NCBI RefSeq assembly: GCF_009856355.1
Contig: NZ_WMEW01000001.1
Span: forward strand, 1-64,000
Direction: 5' to 3'
DNA: 64,000 nt
Origin: Halobacillus litoralis
GTDB lineage: Bacteria; Bacillota; Bacilli; Bacillales; Halobacillaceae
Part shown: positions 1 through 6,819 of the stretch, in pieces
Position numbering within the stretch: the stretch's first letter is position 1
Layout of the letters: each line of letters starts with the position of its first letter
The notes under the pieces: model-generated
Database searches by the model: none
Told to the model about the DNA's origin: nothing
The model's input: the letters and a program-made list of their open reading frames with translations, nothing else
Translations under genes and position numbers: made by a program

Positions 1-90
1 TTTTAACACCTTAATACCTCCTTGCATTACTTTAACTATAACATCTATAAACCATATATCCCTAAGTGAATTGAGAGCTTCAAACCTTAT

Positions 91-150
91 TATCTCGAAA
101 CTGAGTCTTCCAGAAAACTGCCCATTTCATGAAAACTCAGTTTCGAGATA
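91..150. repeat. Long inverted repeat (16-bp arms)
   Basis: The arms TATCTCGAAACTGAGT (91-106) and ACTCAGTTTCGAGATA (135-150) are perfectly complementary and enclose about 28 bases; pairing continues inward past one mismatch. No T-run follows, so it is not a typical terminator. It could be a regulator site, the end of a gene outside the window, or a small element. No gene is visible in bases 1-203. Confidence 0.6.
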
Positions 151-203
151 CCAACAGCTGACTTAAACCAGGCGATAAAAATAATGTTCTCTTCCTGAAA
201 GAA

Positions 204-249
204 TAAAAAAAGCGTCCTGTTCACCAACCTTAAGGATGAACAGGACGCT
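204..249 (-). terminator. Terminator of the glutaredoxin-like gene
   Basis: Thirteen-base arms AGCGTCCTGTTCA / TGAACAGGACGCT, followed on the minus strand by a run of T. Confidence 0.85.
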
Positions 250-271
250 CTTACGAAATCCCAACTCCTTG

Positions 272-502
272 CTACGAGGACTCCTCTTCTCCAGAAAGGT
301 TCAGGATATCTTTTCCTTTCGTCACCCTCCCATGATGAAAGAGAGCCGGAGTATACACTTCTCCGGTCGTTTCCTTCAAATTCATGCGGGCCTGCGGGTC
401 CTCGAGGATGTTGACTGCAACAAACGGATAGTTTCTTTCTTGCAGGTGTTTGACAGCTTTTGCACAGAGCGGACAGCTGTTCATAATATACAGCACATTC
501 AT
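272..502 (-). CDS. Glutaredoxin-like thiol-disulfide protein
   Basis: A 76-residue cytoplasmic protein of glutaredoxin/thioredoxin-fold size. The redox motif CPLC lies near the N-terminus (residues 10-13) after a beta strand (MNVLYIMNS), and a TPALF segment gives the family's cis-Pro (TP) position. It probably reduces protein or low-molecular-weight disulfides; the natural substrate is unknown. I chose the ATG at 502 because AAAGGGAG lies about 8 bases upstream; the frame stays open further upstream, but without a ribosome site. The gene lies downstream of an OsmC-family gene on the same strand, separated by a terminator, so the two are probably separate transcripts. Confidence 0.8.
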   Translation of the reverse strand: MNVLYIMNSCPLCAKAVKHLQERNYPFVAVNILEDPQARMNLKETTGEVYTPALFHHGRVTKGKDILNLSGEEESS

Positions 503-569
503 AAGAAACTCCCTTTCTATCATGTCTTCAGTATAAAAGAACCGCCCGATATCTCCTGTAACACGCCTT

Positions 570-610
570 ACAAAAGTAAACACCCCTTAAGTGCAAACTT
601 AAGGGGTGTT
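570..610 (-). terminator. Terminator of the OsmC-family gene
   Basis: Arms AACACCCCTTAAG / CTTAAGGGGTGTT with a 6-base loop, then a T-rich stretch on the minus strand; A-rich sequence on the other side. Confidence 0.8.
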
Positions 611-621
611 GGAAAAAACAT

Positions 622-1059
622 TTATGCTTTAACCCAGTTCGGGATCATTTCAACGTCAGCTGCTTTTAATGTTGTATAAACAGGGCAGCGGGAATCGATC
701 GTTTCTTGGAATTGAGCGAGACGCTCTTCTGATTCGCTAGTGTGAACAGTTGCGTTTACGGTAACCTTTTGGAAGTAAGGGCGGACGCCTTCCTCTCCCA
801 TCATACCGCGGGGATCCAGTTCTCCTTCGATTTCGAAGTCGATGCCTTGCAGGTCAAACTCCATTTCTTTTGCTACAAAGTTTGCAATCGCATTTTCGCA
901 GCCTGCAAGAGATACAAGTAGTGTGGCAAGTGGATTGGCGCCTTCGTCGGTTCCGCCCATTTTGGCGGGTTCATCAATGACAACCTTGTGTTCGCCGGAA
1001 ACACCTTCTGTTTTCATCCCTTTAGATACTGCTGTGATTTTTTCATTCATTTTAGCCAT
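622..1059 (-). CDS. OsmC/Ohr-family peroxide-handling protein
   Basis: A 145-residue OsmC-family protein. Members reduce organic hydroperoxides or related species using two cysteines, and both are visible here: one in LAGCENA (about residue 54) and one in SRCPVYTT near the C-terminus. The GGTDEGANPLATLL segment is typical of the YhfA-like branch. The start at 1059 has GAGAGGAG just upstream. A perfect 14-bp palindrome of TetR-operator type lies about 45 bases upstream, so the gene may be repressed by a regulator outside the window. The substrate is not identifiable; OsmC and Ohr subtypes cannot be separated by eye. Confidence 0.85.
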   Translation of the reverse strand: MAKMNEKITAVSKGMKTEGVSGEHKVVIDEPAKMGGTDEGANPLATLLVSLAGCENAIANFVAKEMEFDLQGIDFEIEGELDPRGMMGEEGVRPYFQKVTVNATVHTSESEERLAQFQETIDSRCPVYTTLKAADVEMIPNWVKA

Positions 1060-1104
1060 GAATCATTCTCCTCTCAAATCTTTCTTTTTATAATGGATAG
1101 TTAA

Positions 1105-1118
1105 ACCAACCGGTTGGT
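1105..1118. promoter_or_regulatory. TetR-type operator palindrome upstream of osmC-like gene
   Basis: ACCAACCGGTTGGT is a perfect 14-bp palindrome located 46 bases before the OsmC-family start codon. Size and form match operators of TetR-family repressors. No TetR gene is present in the window. Confidence 0.45.
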
Positions 1119-1201
1119 ACAGAAAAAATATATCAGATACGGCAATGCTGTGCAACATTCCTGCTTCACATCCGTAAGTCAGCCAGCATACACGTTCATG
1201 A

Positions 1202-1366
1202 GTTCAGCCGATCAGCACCAGCCTAAGTCACAATCACAAACACAGCTTTCTGGTTCAGTTGTTGAGAAGCATGGGCTTGATTCGTGATCTCGGTAAGAAC
1301 CCACTTGACCATACCAACCTCTCTTTCGCGATCAAGGGTCTTCTTCTGAAGACAAACCTAATGTAA
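1202..1366 (+). pseudogene. Possible decayed coding remnant (transposase-like?)
   Basis: Fifty-four codons stay open from 1202 to a TAA at 1364-1366, with no start codon or ribosome site at the head. The reading contains the protein-like string LLRSMGLIRDLGKNPLDHTN. It is followed by an imperfect inverted repeat (about 1370-1440, arms around GGAAGGACTTCGC / GCGGAAGTCCTT). This could be the 3' end of a degraded insertion sequence, but I cannot assign a family. The rest of 1060-1476 shows nothing else. Confidence 0.22.
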
Positions 1367-1476
1367 CACGGGAAGGACTTCGCCACTACATTCATGCTTA
1401 GGAATGTAAGCTGTCTTACATTAAAGCAGCGGAAGTCCTTTCAACCGGATCCTTTACGGTGCTTCGGAACAAATAG

Positions 1477-1647
1477 TCACACCGACCAGGAAGCTGGAAC
1501 AAACGCCAGGAGGAAGATAATAACCAAAAAAGCTGCGATTTGGTAGAAGCCTTTCCTTGATAGGGAACCGTTCGTCGTTTCCTTTTTCAAAATGATATAG
1601 CTGATGCCAAATGTGAATAAAAACATAACAGGGAAAAACCAACTCAC
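1477..1647 (-). CDS. Small two-helix membrane protein (GTG start)
   Basis: A 56-residue protein starting at a GTG (1647) with AAGGGAGAGG five bases upstream. Two hydrophobic stretches (about residues 3-19 and 34-52) flank a charged KKETTNGSLSRKG loop, so it is probably an inner-membrane protein with two helices. It starts 19 bases after the preceding membrane-protein gene and looks like the third gene of an HTH regulator operon. A different frame over the same bases starts with ATG but lacks a ribosome site. No family is recognised. Confidence 0.6.
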   Translation of the reverse strand: MSWFFPVMFLFTFGISYIILKKETTNGSLSRKGFYQIAAFLVIIFLLAFVPASWSV

Positions 1648-1666
1648 GATATCCTCTCCCTTAGGT

Positions 1667-2044
1667 TTAATATTTCCGCGCCAGAAAAACGAGCAGCAGG
1701 AACAAGGTCGTCATACTCAGAGCGGTAATCAGTAAAAGAATGTCGGTTACGTCCATCGTCAGGACATTCAGCTCAGCCAACAAGGAAAAGATGAGCAAGT
1801 ATCCGATAACGGCCGTAAAGGCATAAGCAACAGCTTTCTGTCTGATGGCCTTCATCCGTTCATCCTTCTGCTTAAACTGTGGATACAAATAACTCATACA
1901 GAAGGCAAGAACCGATAAAGAAAGCATTGAAAATGAATGCCCCTGCACCGTGCCATCCGCCAGCAGGCCAATGATCAGTACAGAAAGGCCCATAGCTCCG
2001 AGCAGCGATCCTAACATGATGAATGTCTTTGGGTAATAATCCAT
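1667..2044 (-). CDS. Four-helix membrane protein of an HTH operon
   Basis: A 125-residue protein with four hydrophobic segments (about 8-28, 38-53, 72-90 and 97-121) and a short charged middle loop (KQKDERMKAIRQK). Its ATG overlaps the stop of the upstream HTH gene by one base (TAATG), so translation is coupled. Small membrane proteins are often paired with YozG/YgzD-type Cro/CI regulators in Bacillaceae; the function of this pair is unknown. Confidence 0.75.
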   Translation of the reverse strand: MDYYPKTFIMLGSLLGAMGLSVLIIGLLADGTVQGHSFSMLSLSVLAFCMSYLYPQFKQKDERMKAIRQKAVAYAFTAVIGYLLIFSLLAELNVLTMDVTDILLLITALSMTTLFLLLVFLARKY

Positions 2045-2247
2045 TATTCTCCTCCTTCGCGGTAAATGAAAATATCCTCAATCGAAACACCAAACGCACG
2101 CGAGATTTCGAAGGCGAGGGGAAGTGAAGGAGAATACCTGTTTTTCTCTATAGAAATGATCGTTTGTCTGGACACGTGGAGCTTTTCCGCAAGCCTATCC
2201 TGCGACCACCCACGCTTTTTTCTCAATTCAGCGAGCCGGTTTTCCAC
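2044..2247 (-). CDS. Cro/CI-type HTH transcriptional regulator
   Basis: A 67-residue single-domain helix-turn-helix protein. The segment SQDRLAEKLHVSRQTIISIE is a clear XRE recognition motif, followed by the usual NRYSPSLPLAFEISRAFG helix pair. I place the start at the GTG at 2247 because GGAGGTGG lies directly upstream; an upstream ATG in the same frame lacks such a site. It heads a three-gene operon with two small membrane proteins and probably regulates its own promoter. Targets cannot be read from the sequence. Confidence 0.85.
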   Translation of the reverse strand: MENRLAELRKKRGWSQDRLAEKLHVSRQTIISIEKNRYSPSLPLAFEISRAFGVSIEDIFIYREGGE

Positions 2248-2357
2248 ATCTCCACCTCCATTTACTACCATTTTATTGTAAAGGTCACTTAACGTAAAGG
2301 AAACTTTACAAAAAAACCGCAGAAAAAGTCCGGAACCTGCCGGACCTGCTTACTATA

Positions 2358-2732
2358 CTAATTCAGTACACCTTTCATGGCTTCTTTATAAGCGGCAACC
2401 TTTTTCGTCAGCATATCATCAGTCGCCTTTAGTGTTTCGATCTGGCTCTTAATGTACTGCTGATGTTCCTCAAGGAGCTTCAGCCTGTCTCCGGCTGTGT
2501 GCTCTCCTTCCTGGAAGAGCTTTGTATATTCTTTGATCTGTGTCACAGGCATCTGCGTTTCCCGCATTTTTTTGACGAACTGCAGCCATAGAATGTGCTG
2601 CTCATCGAATTCCCTGACTCCCGCTTCATTTCGCTGCGGGGAGATAATCCCTTCTTTTTCATAGTAGCGGAGAGTATGTGCACTCATTCCGAGTTTTGCT
2701 GCGGTTTCACTGATGGTATACATCGTTTTCAC
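2358..2732 (-). CDS. MerR-family transcriptional regulator
   Basis: A 124-residue MerR protein: N-terminal winged helix (YTISETAAKLGMSAHTLRYY, residues 5-24), the EKEGIISPQRNE wing, and a C-terminal coiled coil for dimerisation. The short variable effector region has no cysteine cluster, so it is the small-molecule or stress type rather than a metal sensor. It is divergent from a short-chain dehydrogenase whose promoter has the over-long spacer that MerR proteins act on, so it probably controls that gene. The effector is unknown. Confidence 0.9.
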   Translation of the reverse strand: MKTMYTISETAAKLGMSAHTLRYYEKEGIISPQRNEAGVREFDEQHILWLQFVKKMRETQMPVTQIKEYTKLFQEGEHTAGDRLKLLEEHQQYIKSQIETLKATDDMLTKKVAAYKEAMKGVLN

Positions 2733-2751
2733 CCATCTCTACAGTTAGGAT

Positions 2752-2782
2752 TTGACTTAGAGTTCTCTCTAAGGTCTACAAT
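2752..2782 (+). promoter_or_regulatory. MerR-type promoter with 19-bp spacer and palindrome
   Basis: TTGACT (2752-2757) and TACAAT (2777-2782) are 19 bp apart. The spacer region contains the dyad CTTAGAG-TTCT-CTCTAAG (2756-2773). This is the standard layout for activation by DNA distortion through a MerR protein. Confidence 0.8.
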
Positions 2783-2815
2783 AACAGTGTACCAAAATTA
2801 TTGGAGGGATCAATC

Positions 2816-3577
2816 ATGAAATATACGGTTATTACTGGAGCGAGCTCAGGGATTGGTTATGAATCGGCGTTGGTTTTCGCAGCACGCGGGAAAAACCTCG
2901 TCATCGCCGCCCGCAGAACAGAGCAGCTGGAACAGTTGAAAAAGGACGTCCATGATATCAACGCTGATTTGGATGTGATCATCCGTGAAGTGGACTTGTC
3001 CATTTCTGAAAATGTCTATGACTTTTATGAGAGCCTGAAAGACCTTGACATTGAGACCTTCATTAACAACGCCGGCTTCGGGAACTTTGCGGCGGTTGGA
3101 GAACAGAAGCTTCCTAAAATCGAATCCATGCTTCGTTTGAACAATGAAGCTCTTACAATTCTTTCTTCTTTATATGCACGGGATTATGCGGAAGTCGAAG
3201 GAACACAGCTGATCAATGTTTCTTCCGGCGGAGGCTACACGATCGTGGCAGACGCTGTCACCTATTGTGCCACGAAATTCTTCGTGAGTGCCTTCACCGA
3301 AGGGATGGCCCAGGAGCTTGAGGAAAAAGGAGCGAAAATGAAGGCGAAGGTCCTTGCACCGGCAGCGACAGAAACCGAATTCGCCGACCGCTCCATGGAC
3401 ACTGAAAACTTCGACTATCAAGGGAACATTCCACAGTTCCACACAGCAAAGGAAATGGCCCGTTTCATGCTCGACCTGTATGACAGCGACAAAGTCGTCG
3501 GGATCGTCGATGGGGAAACCTATGAATTCCAACTGAAGGATCCCATCTATCCCTACGCGCGCAGAACCCGCAAATAG
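2816..3577 (+). CDS. Short-chain dehydrogenase/reductase
   Basis: A 253-residue classical SDR with a Rossmann fold. The cofactor motif TGASSGIG is near the N-terminus, NNAG follows the fourth strand, and the catalytic Ser (NVSSGGG) and YCATK Tyr-Lys pair are present. Arginines after the second strand (AARRTEQ) suggest NADP(H). I chose ATG 2816 because GGAGGG lies 6 bases upstream; a TTG at 2801 precedes that site. It is the divergent partner of the MerR gene and ends at a strong terminator. The substrate is unknown. Confidence 0.88.
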   Translation: MKYTVITGASSGIGYESALVFAARGKNLVIAARRTEQLEQLKKDVHDINADLDVIIREVDLSISENVYDFYESLKDLDIETFINNAGFGNFAAVGEQKLPKIESMLRLNNEALTILSSLYARDYAEVEGTQLINVSSGGGYTIVADAVTYCATKFFVSAFTEGMAQELEEKGAKMKAKVLAPAATETEFADRSMDTENFDYQGNIPQFHTAKEMARFMLDLYDSDKVVGIVDGETYEFQLKDPIYPYARRTRK

Positions 3578-3582
3578 TAGAC

Positions 3583-3616
3583 AATCCCCCTGCCATAAAA
3601 GCAGGGGGATTTTTTA
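3583..3616 (+). terminator. Terminator after the SDR gene
   Basis: AATCCCCCTGC / GCAGGGGGATT with a 7-base loop followed by TTTTTT on the plus strand. Confidence 0.9.
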
Positions 3617-5173
3617 AGAAGCTCTTTCTTTATGACCTTTACAGGTATACCACACCTTCAGACGCTTAGCGAAGGCTGCCGGCACATCCTCCACAGTCGT
3701 TTCACGCACAGGGGAAGCACGGTTGATCAAAGTAAGCGAAGCGAGTCCTGATTTCTGCTGGAAATAGTCCCGGGATACTTCCACCTCGATCACTTTACTT
3801 CGCTTAGAAAGATACAGCGTCTTTGTGAATCCGCCCGTCTGGGTTTGGATGAACGTGTCATCCATTTGGAAACGGGTGTGAAGATACCCTTGGATCCGGG
3901 ACAGGATAATGACGACGAGAAGAACTGATGAAAACACCCACCACGGCAGATCGATATGGAACGGGGCTGGTTTAAAGATATACAATCCTGTTGTCACGAC
4001 CATCCATAGCCAGCTGGGGCGGAACAGGCGGAAATAAAGCGCCTGCCGGGGCAGCTTGTCCATATTCTTAAGCACACGATATTCCGGGAGCATATCACGG
4101 ACTAGACTATACGCACGTTTCACTGGGAGAAAGGGGTAAAGGGAGGTCACTTCCTCCTCCCCCTCATTTTCTCCGGAAATCACAAGTTTCAATGAAGCTA
4201 ACCCAAGCAAACGCTTCATGAGGGACTGCTCAATTAAAACAGCCTGCACGTTTTCCTTCTCGACTGAAAGGTAGTCCTGCTCCCAGGCTCCTTTCGTTAG
4301 TAAGATTCTCTCTGCTGTTGAAGCCAGTTCAAATCTTCCATACTTCTTATATGTACGCACGATTCCGACTACAACACCTGCAGCGGCAAGGAAGGTAAGT
4401 GTTCCTGTAATCGTCCAGACCGACGATAAGATGTGTTCGAATAACCCGTTCACCTGGTTCTCAAAATGCAGATCCTCCGCATTAGAAAGCCACGAACCGG
4501 CAAGCGGTACAACCGCAAGAAAACTGAGGGACACGAGTGAGGCTTTGAGGATATCCACTTTCGTAGGTTTGAAGTGAATCGTTTTCTCCCCCGTATTCCT
4601 TGATCCCAATGGAGAAGCGGGTTCTTCAGGCTCCACCCGCTCTATTTCTTCCCGCGGGCTTGTATCTCCCGGAGAAGTTTCTTCTACGGCCTCTTCCTTG
4701 AACGTTTCAAATTCAGGATCCGGCTTTTCCTTCTGGACGCGCTGTTCAATGAGCAAAGCTTCTGATGGCCTTAAAACGTCAAATGTGACGGATCCTTCCC
4801 GGCCTTTTGCACTCGTTTCCAAAGTAAGCGAAGTCATTCCAATCAACCGGTGCACCCATGTCGTCTTCCTTTTCACCTGCTGGATTTTTGAATAGGGGAT
4901 CGTCCTTGTGGATGTTGTGAAAAGGCGGCTTGACACGTTGATGGACGAGGGCAGAATCTCATATGTATGACTATACCACTTCAACGGAATATACAAGGCT
5001 GAGAAGATAACCCCTGCAGGCAGGACATACCGGCCATAAATGAACAACCATGTGCTTGAATCCGCCTTTAACACAAAAAACAAAAAGAATAATGGAACAC
5101 TCGTCTTGAGCAGATGGATGTAATCATGAAGCATGGCCATCGGATGATATTTGTTTGTTTCGTTCTTTATCAT
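3614..5173 (-). CDS. ydbT: YdbT-type membrane protein with PH-like domains
   Basis: A 519-residue membrane protein of the DUF304/bPH_2 group. N-terminal helices (about 18-60) are followed by a PH-like segment (TRTIPYSKIQQVKRKTTW), an acidic Pro/Glu linker around 150-195, a second helix pair (about 210-270), a second PH-like segment (LSVEKENVQAVLIEQS), a third helix pair, and a third PH-like segment. Its ATG overlaps the ydbS stop (ATGA), so the two are co-translated. B. subtilis YdbS and YdbT form the same pair. The role is not firmly known; effects on resistance to bacteriocins have been reported for homologues. Confidence 0.85.
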   Translation of the reverse strand: MIKNETNKYHPMAMLHDYIHLLKTSVPLFFLFFVLKADSSTWLFIYGRYVLPAGVIFSALYIPLKWYSHTYEILPSSINVSSRLFTTSTRTIPYSKIQQVKRKTTWVHRLIGMTSLTLETSAKGREGSVTFDVLRPSEALLIEQRVQKEKPDPEFETFKEEAVEETSPGDTSPREEIERVEPEEPASPLGSRNTGEKTIHFKPTKVDILKASLVSLSFLAVVPLAGSWLSNAEDLHFENQVNGLFEHILSSVWTITGTLTFLAAAGVVVGIVRTYKKYGRFELASTAERILLTKGAWEQDYLSVEKENVQAVLIEQSLMKRLLGLASLKLVISGENEGEEEVTSLYPFLPVKRAYSLVRDMLPEYRVLKNMDKLPRQALYFRLFRPSWLWMVVTTGLYIFKPAPFHIDLPWWVFSSVLLVVIILSRIQGYLHTRFQMDDTFIQTQTGGFTKTLYLSKRSKVIEVEVSRDYFQQKSGLASLTLINRASPVRETTVEDVPAAFAKRLKVWYTCKGHKERAS

Positions 5174-5664
5174 TCGTCTTCCACCTCGACATTGGAGTAT
5201 AGAGCGATCTGCCGACGCAGTTTCTGTGCATCAGCTTTCGGTAGAGCAGGAATGACGTGCATGCGTCCGATTGTACTGACTTCCACAGAAGAGAGTTCAT
5301 ATTTTTTCAGCAGGGGCCCTTCACTCGTGGAAACAGACTGGACCTTCGTCATTGGAATGACCTTGTATTCTTCTTTTAAAGCCCCTGATTTTATATAAAG
5401 AAAGTCTGCATTCATTCCGTACCGCCAGTGCTTATGTAATAAATTCATTCTAAAAACAGCCCAGATCATTCCCACAGCCGTTAAACCGACAAGACCGTAC
5501 AATATCCATCCAGCCCAGACCGGCCAGGAAAACAGGCGGTCCAGAATGAATAAAAGGACCAAAACAGCCGATCCGACGATATTTTCGATGGCTTCCTTCC
5601 ATAACCATACTTTTATACTGTCCTTGGATAACCGCTGTAATGGGGGTTCCATCATCACTTCCAT
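5170..5664 (-). CDS. ydbS: YdbS-type membrane protein with one PH-like domain
   Basis: A 164-residue protein with two membrane helices (about 26-65) and a C-terminal bPH_2 domain (IKSGALKEEYKVIPMTKVQS and following strands). It is the first gene of a two-gene operon and overlaps ydbT by four bases. AAGGAG lies about 10 bases before the ATG at 5664; the methionines a few residues later (MEVMM) could also serve. A cytoplasmic PH-like domain on a membrane anchor suggests a scaffold or lipid-surface role, but function is unproven. Confidence 0.85.
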   Translation of the reverse strand: MEVMMEPPLQRLSKDSIKVWLWKEAIENIVGSAVLVLLFILDRLFSWPVWAGWILYGLVGLTAVGMIWAVFRMNLLHKHWRYGMNADFLYIKSGALKEEYKVIPMTKVQSVSTSEGPLLKKYELSSVEVSTIGRMHVIPALPKADAQKLRRQIALYSNVEVEDE

Positions 5665-5764
5665 AAGGTATGCACTCCTTCAGTATTTTCCTTTATCTTC
5701 CTATACGTTGAAGGATCCGTTTCGTTTCACTCTTTTTTTAATCCTGTCTCTACAATGAATTATT

Positions 5765-5799
5765 TGATATAATTTAGTCGATTTACGTAAGCGGTTTAC
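5765..5799 (+). promoter_or_regulatory. manA promoter with downstream dyad
   Basis: An extended -10 (TG at 5765, TATAAT 5768-5773) is followed by the dyad GTAAGCGGTTTAC (5787-5799), which resembles but does not match the full catabolite-response consensus. The -35 hexamer is weak, which fits an activated promoter. Confidence 0.5.
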
Positions 5800-5827
5800 T
5801 CTATCACACGGATAAAGGAGTTTGGCT

Positions 5828-6787
5828 ATGTATACGGATCTAATACGACTATCCCCGATCTTTAAGGAAAAAGTGTGGGGCGGCAGTTCTCTACATACGA
5901 ATTTTGATTACGACATTCCAAGTGACCACACAGGCGAATGCTGGGGGATTGCTTCCCACCCGAGCGGCTCCTCCACCATTGCGAACGGACCGCTGGAAGG
6001 CTGGACGCTTATGGATGCCTGGAAGGAACATAAAAAAGCGTTATTTAATGAGGACAATGACGAGAAGGCCTTCCCTCTTTTGATTAAGCTTCTGGATGCC
6101 AATGATGATCTATCTGTCCAAGTTCATCCTGATGATGCCCAGGCCCATGAACTTGAAGATAATGAAGCGTATGGAAAAACAGAGTGCTGGTACATTGTAG
6201 ACTGTAAGGAAGACTCTGAAATCGTTCTCGGCCACCATGCCAAAACACGCGGGGAGCTTGAGGAATATATTGAACAAGGAAACTGGGATGGACTTCTGCG
6301 CCGGGTCCCTGTCCAACCAGGTGATTTCTTCTTCGTCCCCGCCGGGACCATTCACGCGATTGGAGAAGGAATTGTCATCCTTGAAACCCAGCAGAACTCA
6401 GATACCACCTACCGTGTCTACGATTATGACCGCCGGGATGACCAGAATCAGACTCGTGAGCTTCATTTAGATAAAGCGGTCGAGGTCACAACGATTCCAG
6501 ATAAAAAGCAGGAGAATGATTTTTCTTACAGACAGGACCAGGATCTTTCGATAACGACCCTGACAGCAAATGACTTTTTCTCCGTCTTCCATCTGGATCT
6601 CAATGGAACATATGAAGGCAGCAAACCGGCCGATTACCTGCTGGCCACTATTCTCGAAGGTGAAGTGACGTTCACAGGGACAGACACCCATCTTTTGAAA
6701 AAAGGCGATCATTTTATTCTTCCTTACGGATTGGAAAACTTCACACTGGAAGGAACAGCAAAAGCGATTGTTTCTTATCCAAAATAA
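5828..6787 (+). CDS. manA: Mannose-6-phosphate isomerase, class I
   Basis: A 319-residue zinc enzyme interconverting mannose-6-phosphate and fructose-6-phosphate. It has the cupin metal motif VQVHPDD with a downstream GKTECWYI and PAGTIHAIG, which supply the other ligands. I use ATG 5828 because AAAGGAG ends 8 bases upstream; a TTG at 5822 is too close to that site. It faces the mannose PTS gene manP and shares a bidirectional terminator with it. Together with manP and manR it completes mannose import and entry into glycolysis. Confidence 0.95.
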   Translation: MYTDLIRLSPIFKEKVWGGSSLHTNFDYDIPSDHTGECWGIASHPSGSSTIANGPLEGWTLMDAWKEHKKALFNEDNDEKAFPLLIKLLDANDDLSVQVHPDDAQAHELEDNEAYGKTECWYIVDCKEDSEIVLGHHAKTRGELEEYIEQGNWDGLLRRVPVQPGDFFFVPAGTIHAIGEGIVILETQQNSDTTYRVYDYDRRDDQNQTRELHLDKAVEVTTIPDKKQENDFSYRQDQDLSITTLTANDFFSVFHLDLNGTYEGSKPADYLLATILEGEVTFTGTDTHLLKKGDHFILPYGLENFTLEGTAKAIVSYPK

Positions 6788-6819
6788 AAATCAGAGGGCC
6801 CTCAGGCCCTCTGATTTTT
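6786..6819. terminator. Bidirectional terminator between manA and manP
   Basis: AAAAATCAGAGGGCC / GGCCCTCTGATTTTT with a 4-base loop; U-rich tail on both strands. Confidence 0.92.

Noticed and set aside
1454-1642. 62-codon ATG frame on the minus strand
   Set aside because: The GTG frame at 1477-1647 has a strong ribosome site and membrane-helix pattern; this one has neither.
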